64,000 nt of DNA from a bacterium (GCA_021802115.1 JAKABA010000001.1:1-64000), one strand, 5' to 3'; positions 8,064 through 16,940 are shown, counted from the stretch's first letter. Translations and numbers: made by a program. Notes: generated from the letters alone by a model not told the origin.

Positions 8064-8109
8064 ACTATACTATGTGTAAACTGATTAAAGGTGAGTAACT
8101 GGTCCAAAG

Positions 8110-8445
8110 ATGCAAATAGACACAAGCCACGCGACGGTGAGCGAATGGGAAGCGAGGCTGGGCCACCAGGTCCGACGGGTCAGGATCGCGCAGGACCTGG
8201 ACCAGGCGCGCCTGGCGGAACTGGCCGACCTCTCGATCGGAGCCGTCTCGAATCTCGAGCGCGGCAAGGGCTCCTCGCTGCGGACCATGATCGCCGTGCT
8301 GCGCGCGCTGGGCCGGGTCGATTGGCTCGAATCGCTGGCCCCTCCTGTGGCTGTGTCGCCCCTGCAGCTGCTCCGAGCCAGGCAGCGGATCCCCCAGCCC
8401 CGCGTCCGAGCGAGCCGGAAGAGGAGGCCGGAGTCCGGGCCCTGA
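8110..8445 (+). CDS. hipB: HipB-like XRE-family antitoxin
   Basis: This 111-residue protein has a Cro/XRE helix-turn-helix over roughly residues 14-70 (VRRVRIAQDLDQARLAELADLSIGAVSNLERGKG in overlapping parts). A basic, disordered C-terminal tail follows. In HipBA systems this protein neutralises the HipA kinase and represses the operon. Its TGA overlaps the HipA ATG (TGATG), which couples the pair. The tail is longer and more Arg/Pro-rich than in the E. coli protein. Confidence 0.85.
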   Translation: MQIDTSHATVSEWEARLGHQVRRVRIAQDLDQARLAELADLSIGAVSNLERGKGSSLRTMIAVLRALGRVDWLESLAPPVAVSPLQLLRARQRIPQPRVRASRKRRPESGP

Positions 8446-9752
8446 TGGCCCACCAGCCAGTCGACGTCATCGAAGTCAGATGCTGGGGATCGCGGGTGGG
8501 CGCCGTCGCTCTCGACCCAGCTTCAGGCTTCTACGCGTTCGAGTACGAGCCCAAGTGGGTGGCGACCGGGGTCGAGTTGGCCCCAATTTTCATGCCCACC
8601 ACCGTCCCCGCCGCCCCCTTCATCTTTCCCACCCTGCCCGTGGCGACGTTCAACCGGCTGCCGGGGATGATTGCCGACTGTCTTCCCGATGACTTCGGCA
8701 ACGCTCTGACCACGGCGTACCTCGCCAACGAAGGCATCGGCGCCGACCAGATCACGCCCCTCGATCGGCTCGCCTACCTCGGCACCCGCGGAGTCGGCGC
8801 CCTGGAGTTCCACCCGATCCGGGGCCCGCGAACGCGCAAGGCGACGGCGATCGAGCTCTCCGAACTCGTGGTCGCAGCTCGTGGCGCCCTGGCTGGCGAC
8901 ATCCGGACCGCAGAAGGAATAACCGACGCGCTGCAACATCTGATCGTGGTTGGAACGTCGGCCGGCGGGGCTCGCGCCAAGGCGGTGGTCGCGCTCAACC
9001 CCACCACCGGTGAACTGCGATCGGGCCAAGTGCCGGCAGACCCTGGCTTCGAGCCGTGGTTGCTGAAGCTAGACGGGGTTGGCAGGGATCCCGATCTTGG
9101 CGCGACCGGCCACTTCGGCCGGATCGAGTATGCGTATCACCTGATGGCGGTGGCCGCGGGAATCGAGATGACGGAGTGTCGCCTCCTGGAAGAGGGTGGT
9201 CGGGCGCACTTCATGACCCGCCGCTTCGACCGCGATGGGGGCGGGCGAAAGGTCCACACCCAGACCCTGTGCGCATTGGGCCATCTCGATTTCCGGCAGA
9301 TCGGTGCCCACGATTACGCGCAGCTGTTCTTGCTGCTCGAACAGTTGGGACTGGGTGCCGCCACCCGGGCCGAGGTCTTCCGCCGCATGACGTTCAACGT
9401 CGCGGCCGCCATCTGCGATGACCACACCAAGAACTTCGCCTTCCTGCTCCCGGAGGGTGGCGCCTGGCGGCTGTCGCCGGCCTACGACGTAACCCATGCC
9501 CACGCGCCTTCCAGCAAATGGACGGGACAACACCTGATGGCGGTTAACGGCCGTGCGGTCGGGATCACCCGGGCCGATGTCCGGGAGGTGGGGGACCGCT
9601 TCGTGGTGCCCGCTTTCTCCGAGGTGATCGGGCAGGTCCTCGACGCGGTCGCCAAGTGGGAGATCTTCGCCGCTGAAGCAGGTGTGCCCGAGGCAACTGT
9701 CGAGCACATCGCCCATGACATCGCCGCCTGGTCGGGGCCGTTGCGGGGCTGA
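8445..9752 (+). CDS. hipA: HipA-like Ser/Thr kinase toxin
   Basis: This 435-residue protein has the HipA architecture: an N-terminal subdomain (residues 5-130), the glycine-rich loop GTSAGGARAKA (170-180), which is also the usual autophosphorylation segment, the catalytic loop CDDHTKN (324-330), and the metal-binding LSPAYDVT (343-350, in place of DFG). All key motifs are present, so it is probably active. Known HipA proteins phosphorylate glutamyl-tRNA synthetase and cause growth arrest or persistence; the target here is inferred. The ATG at 8445 overlaps the hipB stop. The frame also opens upstream to 8091, but that part shadows hipB. Confidence 0.9.
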   Translation: MAHQPVDVIEVRCWGSRVGAVALDPASGFYAFEYEPKWVATGVELAPIFMPTTVPAAPFIFPTLPVATFNRLPGMIADCLPDDFGNALTTAYLANEGIGADQITPLDRLAYLGTRGVGALEFHPIRGPRTRKATAIELSELVVAARGALAGDIRTAEGITDALQHLIVVGTSAGGARAKAVVALNPTTGELRSGQVPADPGFEPWLLKLDGVGRDPDLGATGHFGRIEYAYHLMAVAAGIEMTECRLLEEGGRAHFMTRRFDRDGGGRKVHTQTLCALGHLDFRQIGAHDYAQLFLLLEQLGLGAATRAEVFRRMTFNVAAAICDDHTKNFAFLLPEGGAWRLSPAYDVTHAHAPSSKWTGQHLMAVNGRAVGITRADVREVGDRFVVPAFSEVIGQVLDAVAKWEIFAAEAGVPEATVEHIAHDIAAWSGPLRG

Positions 9753-9760
9753 CGGGGCCC

Positions 9761-9776
9761 ATCTGACCGGTGGCGG
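9761..9776 (+). repeat. 16-bp direct repeat, right copy, flanking hipBA
   Basis: Identical to 7908-7923. It starts 9 bp after the hipA stop codon. Together the copies could be remnants of element ends or a recombination footprint. Confidence 0.75.
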
Positions 9777-9875
9777 GCAGGGGCAGCGGGCATGCCAGGC
9801 CACCGGTTGCGCCAGCGGTCCAGCCGTCTACGATGGGCCAGATAGTGATGCGTCTCGTAGCATGGAGGACCACGG

Positions 9876-10634
9876 ATGCGACTGTACCCGCTGCCCCTGG
9901 GCGAACTCTGTTGCGACAAGGGTAAGGTCCTCTCCCCCGGAGCTGGAGACGGGGTGCGGACCCACATTCCGATCGTTGGCTACCTGGGGGTGACCAAGGC
10001 GGGCCGGCGAATCGTGGTCGACACGGGCATGCATCGCCGCCACGTCGATGACCCGGATGCCACCTGGCGCGGCACCGACGCGGCGACCGAGCTGACCCCG
10101 GTGATGCGCGTTCAGGACACCGTCGACTATCGGCTGGCCGAGCTGGGGCTGCGCGGGGCGGATATCACCGACGTGATCAACACCCACTTTCACTTCGACC
10201 ATGCTGGGAATAACGACGCCTTCCCCAACGCCACCTTCCACGTGCAGCGCAGCCATTACCAGGCGGCCACGGACAACCCGTCATTCCCCAACCAGTACTG
10301 GCGCCTTCCGGGTCTCGACTACAGCCTCCTCGACGGCGAGGCCGATCTCGGTGACGGGCTCTTGGTGTTTCCCACTCCGGGCCATGCCCCGGGCCACCAA
10401 TCGGTGGCCCTCCGCCTGGACAGCGGCCAGAACATGATCCTCTGCGGGGACGCCATCTACGAAGAAGACAATCTGCGCTATGACACATGGGGTGGGCATG
10501 CCGACCCACCCCAGGCCCGTCAGAGCGCCATGGCCCTGCTGGAGAGGGGCCGAGATCTGAACGCCGTGGTCCTCTACGGGCACGACGCCGGCCAGTGGCA
10601 GTCGGTGCGGAAATCGCCCAACTGGTACGAATAG
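9876..10634 (+). CDS. Metallo-beta-lactamase-fold hydrolase, AHL-lactonase-like
   Basis: This 252-residue protein has the complete dinuclear-metal ligand set: HFHFDH at residues 104-109, the His of FPTPGHAPGH, the Asp of CGDAIYEED and the final His of LYGHD. The order and spacing match N-acyl-homoserine lactonases (AiiA/AttM group), which hydrolyse the lactone ring of quorum signals. Related lactonases act on other esters, so the substrate is uncertain. The ATG at 9876 has GGAGG upstream (about 9865). It appears to be transcribed alone. Confidence 0.85.
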   Translation: MRLYPLPLGELCCDKGKVLSPGAGDGVRTHIPIVGYLGVTKAGRRIVVDTGMHRRHVDDPDATWRGTDAATELTPVMRVQDTVDYRLAELGLRGADITDVINTHFHFDHAGNNDAFPNATFHVQRSHYQAATDNPSFPNQYWRLPGLDYSLLDGEADLGDGLLVFPTPGHAPGHQSVALRLDSGQNMILCGDAIYEEDNLRYDTWGGHADPPQARQSAMALLERGRDLNAVVLYGHDAGQWQSVRKSPNWYE

Positions 10635-11052
10635 CCGGCCCCACCGGGCAGGGACCCTGACAGGCTTGCTGGCGACAGTGTGGGCCCTCGGTCAGCACCG
10701 GGCGGTCGCGGCGCGTGCTTCCGATGCCGGGGGCAGACGAGCTCCAACCCCCGGCTGGCGACGGGCCCATAAAGGAGGTTCGGTCGTGCTGGAGCCATGA
10801 TCCCTCCGCTAGATGTGGAGGCCCGACCGTCAGCGCCGCCGGCGGCCTCACCTTAGCCGTGTTGGTGGGCATCGATGATGCCTGGGCATGGTCGGTGTCC
10901 GCCCTCAGTTGGCGCCTGCCTGTGGGCGACCGGAGGCACGGCGCAAGCTGGTCCTCGGGGAACGCCATGGCACTGACAAGGCGGCGAACCGTGGCGGAGG
11001 CGGCCGCGGTCGGTATCACCGTCACTGCCCGATCCAGCTGCGAAGACGGGAG
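10635..11052. other. Intergenic region between convergent genes
   Basis: No supported coding sequence. The GAGGCC...GGCCTC segment near 10819-10851 could form a GC-rich hairpin and might end transcription from one side. Confidence 0.4.
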
Positions 11053-11877
11053 TCATCGCCGGCGACAGAAGATCGCTCTCAGGTCGCCATCCTCGTCGTG
11101 GAGGCGTTGCACGTCCCAGTAGCCACCGGCCGTCAGCAGCGGCTGGAGCAGGTCCGCCTCCTCCCCTCCGAGCTCGAGCAGCAGCGAGCCGCCCCGGCGC
11201 AGCAGGGGCCCAGCCTCGAGCACCGCGCGGCGCAGCAGCAGCGTGCCGTCGGCACCGCCGTCCAGAGCCAGGTGAGGTTCGTAAGTGGTGACGTCATGGG
11301 GGAGGAAGCTCAGTTCCCGGGTCGGTACGTACGGCACGATCGCAGTCACCACATCGACCTGGCCGACCAGGGTGGGGGGCAGGCTCGCGGACATGTCCCC
11401 CTGGAAGACCTCGAGCCCATTGCGCCTGGCGCAGGCGACCGCGGTCGGGTCGATCTCGGTGGTTAGAATGCGGGCCAGGGGCCGGAGCCGGGCCAGTACG
11501 GCCGCGACGGCACCCGCTCCAGTGCAGAAGTCGACGGCTGTCCCATGCTCTGGAAGGCGGGCCGCAGCCTCGAGTGCCAACGGTTCGCTCTGCCACCTGG
11601 GGACGTAGACACCGGGATGGACGAGCACGGTCTGCCCGCAGAAGGTGACGCTGCCAGTCAGCCAGGCGAGGGGTTCCCCGGTGCATCGTCTGGCGACCAG
11701 TTCCTGAAGGCGGGCCGCGTCTCCGGCTGCCGCGCTGGTGAGCTCCTCCGCCTCCTCCTCCGCCGCGATGCAGCCAGCAGCGCGCAGCTGCGCGGCGACG
11801 GTGCCGCGCTTGTCGTCTGGGGGCACGCGCCCAGTTTCCCGCAATGGCCGGAAGGGTGGCGTGACACCGGAGCGCAC
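11053..11877 (-). CDS. PrmC/HemK-like methyltransferase without NPPY
   Basis: This protein of up to 274 residues resembles release-factor glutamine methyltransferases: a helical N-domain (ELVARRCTGEPLAWLTG), a PrmC-style YVPRWQSEPL and SAM-binding motif I (DFCTGAGAVAAVLA). The catalytic NPPY that holds the glutamine amide reads IVPY here (residues 180-183), although YEPHLALDGGADG follows as in PrmC. The canonical prmC is at 22891, so this is a diverged paralogue, probably with another substrate. A GTG near 11826 is a possible later start. It has no operon partner. Confidence 0.8.
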   Translation of the reverse strand: MRSGVTPPFRPLRETGRVPPDDKRGTVAAQLRAAGCIAAEEEAEELTSAAAGDAARLQELVARRCTGEPLAWLTGSVTFCGQTVLVHPGVYVPRWQSEPLALEAAARLPEHGTAVDFCTGAGAVAAVLARLRPLARILTTEIDPTAVACARRNGLEVFQGDMSASLPPTLVGQVDVVTAIVPYVPTRELSFLPHDVTTYEPHLALDGGADGTLLLRRAVLEAGPLLRRGGSLLLELGGEEADLLQPLLTAGGYWDVQRLHDEDGDLRAIFCRRR

Positions 11878-12361
11878 TCTCCGGAGAGCCCCAGTTCACG
11901 AGCGCAGCCGGGAACCCGCGATCAAGGTTGCCCGCCTTGAGTCGGGCAGACCGCCTCCACCGCCCGACTGTCTGGCGCGGCACGTCCAGAACGTCACCCA
12001 CCCAGACGGCGTCTCCCACCGGCCGATTCGGCCCAGGTGCCCGCCCCGGTGGTGGGAGCGGCCCGCGCCCATCTCCATAGGCGTCATCGGCCACCCTGGT
12101 CTTATCGCGCGTCACCACCCAGCACGGAGAGCGGGAACATGCCCGGGGAGTTGGGATCTGAGACCAGCGCCACGGTCTGGGTCGCCGGGCAGTCGGGTTG
12201 GCGATCCGAGCCGGGGGCTGGCGCGACCCCAGCGCCCGGGACGCCCGCTCGACGGCCGCCGCACCTTGCGGCCCTGGGTCGGGCAGGATTGGCGACTAAA
12301 CTGGATGGAGGGAGTCAGCTCAACGCGGCCGGAGGCTGGCCGCCCTCAGCCTGGAGGGTCG
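11878..12361. other. Divergent intergenic region
   Basis: Lies between the methyltransferase and the dehydrogenase. TAAACT at 12297-12302 could be a -10 box for the gene at 12362. Frames across it look like shadows. Confidence 0.4.
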
Positions 12362-13255
12362 ATGGCGAAAGTGGCGTTCCTCGGCCTGGGGCAGATGGGT
12401 GCGCCGATGGCGGCGCGACTCTTGCAGGCCGGCCACGGGTTGACCGTCTGGGACATCCTTCCCGAAAGTGGCGCAGCGCTGGCGCAGAGGGGCGCTGAGC
12501 TCGCGGCCTCGCCGGCAGTGGCCTGTCTGGGAGCGGACTTCGTCATCACCATGCTGGCTGACCCAGAGGCGCTGGAGTCGGTGGCGTTCGGGGCTTACGG
12601 GATCGCTGCTGCGCTCACCCGGGGACAGACCGTCGTGGAGATGTCGACGGTGGGACCGGCAGCCGCCCGGAGCTTGCACGCTCGGCTCGCCCCGGTCGCC
12701 ATGGTGGACGCCCCCGTGCTCGGCAGTGTGCCGGAAGCGGAGGCCGGCCAGCTTTCCATCTTCGTGGGCGGCTCGGGCGCTGACTTCGAGCAGGTGCGTC
12801 CCGTCCTTCAGGCGTTGGGCCGGCCCCACCACGTGGGCGGCGTCGGCGTCGGGGCCGCCACCAAGCTGGCAGTCAACCTCACGATTGTGGCGGCCATGGC
12901 CGTAATCGGAGAGTCGCTGGCGATTGGCGGCGCCCTTGGGGTCAGCCGGGAGGTGATGCTGGACTCGCTGGCGGACTCGCCTCTGGGGGGACTGGCTAAG
13001 CGGAAGCGGGCCCTCATCGAGGCTGGCGAATTTCCGCCCCAGTTCAAACTCCGCCTCGCCGCCAAGGACCTTCGCCTGGCCGACCTGGCCGCCACGGCTG
13101 CAGGCCTGAGGACCCCGATCACAGGGGCGGTGCGCCGGTGGCTGGAGGAGGCCGAGCTGGCCGGTGCTGGCGGGCTCGACTTCGCGGCCCTGGTGGCCCT
13201 GATCTGCCGCGAGGGACCGTTCGCTCCGCCAGGGTCCCTCGACCCTGGCGCCTGA
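12362..13255 (+). CDS. NAD(P)-dependent beta-hydroxyacid dehydrogenase (HIBADH family)
   Basis: This 297-residue protein starts with the Rossmann motif FLGLGQMGAPMA. It continues with VVEMSTVGPAAAR, the substrate-binding VDAPVLGS and the catalytic Lys in GAATKLAVN, then the all-helical C-domain. Members oxidise 3-hydroxyisobutyrate, tartronate semialdehyde or related short hydroxyacids, or reduce glyoxylate or succinic semialdehyde; nothing here separates these. The ATG at 12362 is preceded by GGAGGG. The open frame begins far upstream at 11738, but that part is not conserved. Confidence 0.87.
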   Translation: MAKVAFLGLGQMGAPMAARLLQAGHGLTVWDILPESGAALAQRGAELAASPAVACLGADFVITMLADPEALESVAFGAYGIAAALTRGQTVVEMSTVGPAAARSLHARLAPVAMVDAPVLGSVPEAEAGQLSIFVGGSGADFEQVRPVLQALGRPHHVGGVGVGAATKLAVNLTIVAAMAVIGESLAIGGALGVSREVMLDSLADSPLGGLAKRKRALIEAGEFPPQFKLRLAAKDLRLADLAATAAGLRTPITGAVRRWLEEAELAGAGGLDFAALVALICREGPFAPPGSLDPGA

Positions 13256-13649
13256 GGGTTCGGATCGGTCCCTGTCTCAGGCGCTGGCAGCTGCTGGGCA
13301 GACAGCTGAGCCTGGCACCACAGGGGAAGCCCGCCAGGAAGAGAGCTGCCCGTGGCTCCCGATTCCATCGTGGATCACCGCATCGGCTCCCGGATCGATC
13401 CCGGCCGGTCCGGGTAGCGGTCGGTGGTCGAACGGATAATTCCCCGGCGATCGACCTGCAGCGGCTCCGTTGGTCCCCTGCCCCAGCTCGGCCGCTTCTA
13501 CCTGAGGAGGCACCGCGCCCGGCCAGTTGACCGCTTCCCAGACCTGGTGGACGGCGTCAATCAAAGGCGCCCCATGAGGAGAGTCTCACGGTGCTCTAAT
13601 CTGAGGCTCACCTGATCCGGTCACCGTACCGACCTGGAGGCAGCAGAGA
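13256..13649. other. Intergenic region upstream of the two-component operon
   Basis: No supported gene. TAATCT at 13597-13602 is a possible -10 box, and GGAGG at 13636-13640 is the ribosome binding site for the next gene. Confidence 0.45.
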
Positions 13650-14030
13650 ATGCGGTGGCAGACACTTCGGAACAGCTTGCGCCCACTGGGACGACCCGCC
13701 CTGGCGCTGGCCCTGGTGGCCGGGGTTGCGGCCGGGCTTCTGATCGGACCCAACCTGTCAGTGAGTTCCACCCGCCTACCCCACTCGGTCAGGCTGAGCA
13801 CTGAGGCGGCCGGGCAGGGGACGCCATCCACCTCCGGACCCTTGTCATCTCCCGCTGCTCCACTGCCAACCACCACCCCCCAGCCGACCGAGCCGGTTGA
13901 GACCGTGACCCCTCCACCCACGGTGGTCAGCATCCCCAACCAGGATTCCACCTCCAAGGAGCTGCCACAGGGATCGCCATGCACGCCCGCTCCCGGCGGC
14001 GACAGCTCGTGCTCGTCGGGTGGGGGATGA
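13650..14030 (+). CDS. Small membrane-anchored Pro/Thr/Ser-rich exported protein
   Basis: This 126-residue protein has a basic N-terminus and one hydrophobic segment (LALALVAGVAAGLLIG, about residues 18-35). A low-complexity tail rich in Thr, Pro and Ser follows, with two Cys near the end (GSPCTPAPGGDSSCSS). I do not recognise a family. Its 3' end overlaps the start of the sensor kinase by about 10 nt, so it is probably co-expressed with it and could be an envelope-side partner of that sensor (inference). Confidence 0.65.
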   Translation: MRWQTLRNSLRPLGRPALALALVAGVAAGLLIGPNLSVSSTRLPHSVRLSTEAAGQGTPSTSGPLSSPAAPLPTTTPQPTEPVETVTPPPTVVSIPNQDSTSKELPQGSPCTPAPGGDSSCSSGGG

Positions 14031-15537
14031 GCGCGGAGCGGTCCAGTCGCTGACCCAGCGGGGGAGTGGTGACAACGCGGCCACGGCTCCTTCGGAGGCG
14101 CCTGTGACCGGTGCCCTCGGTCGGCTCCGGCTCGGCTCCGCCGGTCGGCTCTTGCTGCTCCACGGGGTGGTGGTGGCACTGGTCCTGGGGGTGGTTTCCG
14201 TCCAGGTGATCCGCGACTTCACCGTCCACTACCAGAGCACGGTTCTGGCCGACCTCGGCGACGAGCTCACCGGCTATTCCGCAGCCTACCTGGGTCGTCC
14301 CGCCGGCCAGAGCTTGGAGGCGTTCAGTCGCAGCTATCTGGTCACCCACCCGGTGCCCACCGGAGAGGTGCTTTTGATCGGGCTGCCTCATCAGCCGATC
14401 CTGGGCAGTGGCCACGCGGCCGACCTGGTCGGGGTCGCGCGGGTTCGCACCTGGCTGAGCACCCCACCCGCGAGCACCGTGACCGACCAGGTCAAGGTGG
14501 GCACCGTGAGCTACCTCACCCTTGCCAGCCCGATCACCGAGGCGGGTGTCACGCGCGGGGTGGTTGTGGCCGCGGCCAGCTTGGCCCAGTTGCAGGCGGA
14601 GAGCAACCAGGTGGCGTTGCTGGCAGCCGCCGAAGCCGGCGTGGCCCTGGTGGTTGCTCTGCTCAGCGCCTACCTGATCCTGCGTCGGCTGCTGCGCACC
14701 GTGGGTGCTGTGACCGCGACGGCGGTGGACGCGAGCCAAGGGGACCTGAGCCGGCGGATCGGGTACCGCGGCCCCGACGATGAGGTGGGCCGGATGGCGG
14801 CGGCGTTCGACGGCATGCTGACCAAGATCGCGGCGACGGTGGCCGCCCAGCGCCAGCTCCTGGCGGACGTGTCCCATCAGCTGCGAACTCCGCTGACGGT
14901 CGCCCGGGGCCATCTGGAGGTGCTCCGCCGAAGTGGCGCTGACGACCCCGAGGACGTGCGAGAGACCACCGCCCTGGTGGTCGAAGAGCTCAACCAGATG
15001 AGTCTGCTGGTCGATCAGTTGCTTCTGCTAGGGCACTCCCTGGAGCCCGACTTCATCCAACCGGAGCCGGTGGACCTGCGCTCGTTCATGGCGGACCTGA
15101 AGGCCTCCGCCACCGTCCTGGCGGAGCGCAACTGGGTGTTGGCCGGGGTTCCTGACGCGGTCCTCTTCGTGGACCAGTCCAAGCTCCGGGGCGCCTTGCT
15201 CAACCTCATCGACAACGCCGTCAAGGCGACCCAGCCCGGGGACACGATCAAGCTTTCGGCCAGCTGCGACGGAGCCGTCATCCTGGGGGTGATGGACACC
15301 GGTCGCGGCATCCCACCCCAGCTACAGCAGTCGGTTTTCGATCGCTTCCGCACAGCCGCGCCGAGCGACCAGCGCGGCGCCGGCTTGGGGCTGGCGATCG
15401 TCAAGGCGGTGGCTGAGGGGCATGGGGGCTCGGTCCATCTGGAGAGCGCGTTGGGCCAGGGGACGACGGTCACCATGGTCCTGCCGGCCAGCTGTCTGCG
15501 GCCGGGGCTAGCGGACGCCGGGGAGGCCGGGGTGTGA
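14020..15537 (+). CDS. Membrane sensor histidine kinase
   Basis: This 505-residue kinase has TM1 (about residues 42-64), an extracytoplasmic domain of roughly 140 residues, TM2 (about 203-225), HAMP, HisKA with the phospho-acceptor His286 in DVSHQLRTPL, and an HATPase domain (N box NLIDNAVKAT, G1 DTGRGI, G2 GAGLGLAIV). The start is a GTG at 14020 overlapping the upstream gene, or a GTG at 14104. Its last codons overlap the response-regulator start at 15534. The kinase precedes the regulator here, the reverse of the common order. The signal is unknown. Confidence 0.9.
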   Translation: MGDERGAVQSLTQRGSGDNAATAPSEAPVTGALGRLRLGSAGRLLLLHGVVVALVLGVVSVQVIRDFTVHYQSTVLADLGDELTGYSAAYLGRPAGQSLEAFSRSYLVTHPVPTGEVLLIGLPHQPILGSGHAADLVGVARVRTWLSTPPASTVTDQVKVGTVSYLTLASPITEAGVTRGVVVAAASLAQLQAESNQVALLAAAEAGVALVVALLSAYLILRRLLRTVGAVTATAVDASQGDLSRRIGYRGPDDEVGRMAAAFDGMLTKIAATVAAQRQLLADVSHQLRTPLTVARGHLEVLRRSGADDPEDVRETTALVVEELNQMSLLVDQLLLLGHSLEPDFIQPEPVDLRSFMADLKASATVLAERNWVLAGVPDAVLFVDQSKLRGALLNLIDNAVKATQPGDTIKLSASCDGAVILGVMDTGRGIPPQLQQSVFDRFRTAAPSDQRGAGLGLAIVKAVAEGHGGSVHLESALGQGTTVTMVLPASCLRPGLADAGEAGV

Positions 15538-16223
15538 TCCTGCTGGTCGAGGACGACGCCAGGATCGCCTCGTTCATCGCCAAGGGGCTCAAGGCTGAGG
15601 GCTACGCCGTGACGGTCGCGCCGGATGCGGCGACGGCCCAGGGGATCATGGCCGTTCGGGCCGAGGACCTCGACCTGGTGCTGCTCGACCTGGGCCTGCC
15701 GGACGGCAACGGCCTGAGCCTGTTGCGATCGTGGCGCGACCGGCATCTGCGGCTTCCGGTGATCATCCTGACGGCCCGGGACGACATCGCCAGCAAGGTC
15801 TCCGGGCTGGATGCCGGGGCCACCGACTACGTCACCAAGCCGTTCGCGTTCGACGAGTTGCTGGCTCGCATCCGGGCGGCCATGCGGACGGCCGAACAGA
15901 TCGTCTCCACCGAGCTGGTGGTGGCCGACCTCCGCCTGGACCTGCTCTCCAAGATCGCCTGGCGAGCCGATCAGCGCATCGAGCTGGCGCACCGCGAGTG
16001 GGCTCTGCTGGAGCTCTTCATGCGCAGCCCAAACCAGGTGCTGTCGCGCACTCAGATCCTGAATCGAGTTTGGGAGTACGACTTCGACCCGGGTAGCAAC
16101 GTGGTCGACGTGTACGTCAGCTACCTCCGTCGCAAGCTGAACCGGCCCGGCCTGGCTCCGCTGCTCCATACCGTCCGCGGGGCGGGCTACCGGCTGCTGT
16201 CCGGCGATGCCCGGTCGGAGTGA
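15534..16223 (+). CDS. OmpR/PhoB-family response regulator
   Basis: This 229-residue protein has a receiver domain with the acidic pair EDD, the phospho-acceptor Asp52 (LLDLGLPDG), the conserved Thr (ILTARDD) and Lys (VTKPF). The C-terminal winged helix (LAHREWALLELFM ... VVDVYVSYLRRKL ... VRGAGYRLL) is typical of OmpR/PhoB regulators, which bind direct repeats about 10-11 bp apart. The GTG start overlaps the kinase stop (GTGTGA). It likely controls the secreted protein immediately downstream (inference). Confidence 0.93.
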   Translation: MILLVEDDARIASFIAKGLKAEGYAVTVAPDAATAQGIMAVRAEDLDLVLLDLGLPDGNGLSLLRSWRDRHLRLPVIILTARDDIASKVSGLDAGATDYVTKPFAFDELLARIRAAMRTAEQIVSTELVVADLRLDLLSKIAWRADQRIELAHREWALLELFMRSPNQVLSRTQILNRVWEYDFDPGSNVVDVYVSYLRRKLNRPGLAPLLHTVRGAGYRLLSGDARSE

Positions 16224-16271
16224 GGGAACTCTAATTCCCCCCCAACTGGCCGTTCATTCGGGGTGGTCAGA

Positions 16272-16293
16272 GTGAAGACCAGGGGATCTTCAC
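16272..16293. promoter_or_regulatory. Inverted repeat upstream of PepSY gene
   Basis: GTGAAGA (16272-16278) and TCTTCAC (16287-16293) form a 7-bp inverted repeat with an 8-nt spacer, 25 nt before the ATG at 16318. It could be an operator or a leader hairpin. Confidence 0.5.
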
Positions 16294-16317
16294 CCCGAAG
16301 CCATTAGGAGTAGAACG

Positions 16318-16920
16318 ATGAAGGTACCGATGACAGCGGGCGCAGTGGGCGCACTGGCGGTGGCGGGCGCGGTCGCAGCGGTCACACTGACCACCGGCGG
16401 GACCAACGCCGGCTTGCCCACCAAGGTCAACTTGGTGTCGGCCACGACCGCCATGACGAGCGCCGACCAAGCGGCACTCAGCTACGCGGCCAAGAACTAT
16501 TCGGGTGCCGGCACCGCCTCGGTGCTCAAGACCGAGGCCGACACCGAGCACGGAGTGCCCGTCTACGACGTCACCGTCATGGCCCCCAATGGGACCACCT
16601 ACTCGATCTCGATTCGAACCAGCGATGATTCGGTGCTCGCGGCCCACCCGGCCGAGAGCCAGCCGACTCCCGCCACGTCCGCGATCGCGCCGCAACCGAC
16701 GATCCCTTCGGTGGACGTCCAGACTCCAGAGCCGACCGCGTCATCCACAGGTACCCCGGAGCCCAAGCAGTCCTCCGAGCCCGCGCAGTCTCCAGAGCCC
16801 GCTCAGACCCCCAAGCCGGTAGCCGCCGACTCCCCTGACGCCCAGGGGACGCAGACCACTCAACCCAACTCCCAGAGCTCGACCGACCAGCAGCAGAGCC
16901 AGCCCGGGACCGACGGCTGA
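16318..16920 (+). CDS. Exported PepSY-like protein with Pro/Ser/Thr-rich tail
   Basis: This 200-residue protein has a signal or anchor segment (residues 5-27) and a small alpha/beta domain at about 48-110 (AALSYAAKNYSG, then EHGVPVYDVTVMAPNG and ISIRTSDDSVL) with the PepSY pattern. A low-complexity Pro/Glu/Ser/Thr/Gln tail follows, suited to spanning the wall. PepSY proteins often accompany kinase/regulator pairs and are thought to modulate envelope sensing or proteolysis. AGGAG precedes the ATG. A strong hairpin at 16941-16975 closes the unit. Confidence 0.75.
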   Translation: MKVPMTAGAVGALAVAGAVAAVTLTTGGTNAGLPTKVNLVSATTAMTSADQAALSYAAKNYSGAGTASVLKTEADTEHGVPVYDVTVMAPNGTTYSISIRTSDDSVLAAHPAESQPTPATSAIAPQPTIPSVDVQTPEPTASSTGTPEPKQSSEPAQSPEPAQTPKPVAADSPDAQGTQTTQPNSQSSTDQQQSQPGTDG

Positions 16921-16940
16921 GTTTTCGTCGCTTCCGCTGG

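Larger units (their letters stand above)
7630..8109. other. Gene-free region with repeats, AT-rich before hipBA
   Basis: No supported gene. From 7876 it contains a short repeat array, and from about 7975 an AT-rich stretch, very unlike the surrounding DNA, that holds the likely hipBA promoter and an inverted repeat. Confidence 0.5.

Noticed and set aside
10177..11025. A 282-codon minus-strand frame opposite the lactonase and spacer
   Set aside because: It has no recognisable domain and overlaps a gene with complete metal-ligand motifs.
16208..16245. GGGAA/TTCCC hairpin after the response regulator as terminator
   Set aside because: The stem is only 5 bp and is followed by Cs, not Ts. The downstream gene is close and probably co-expressed.
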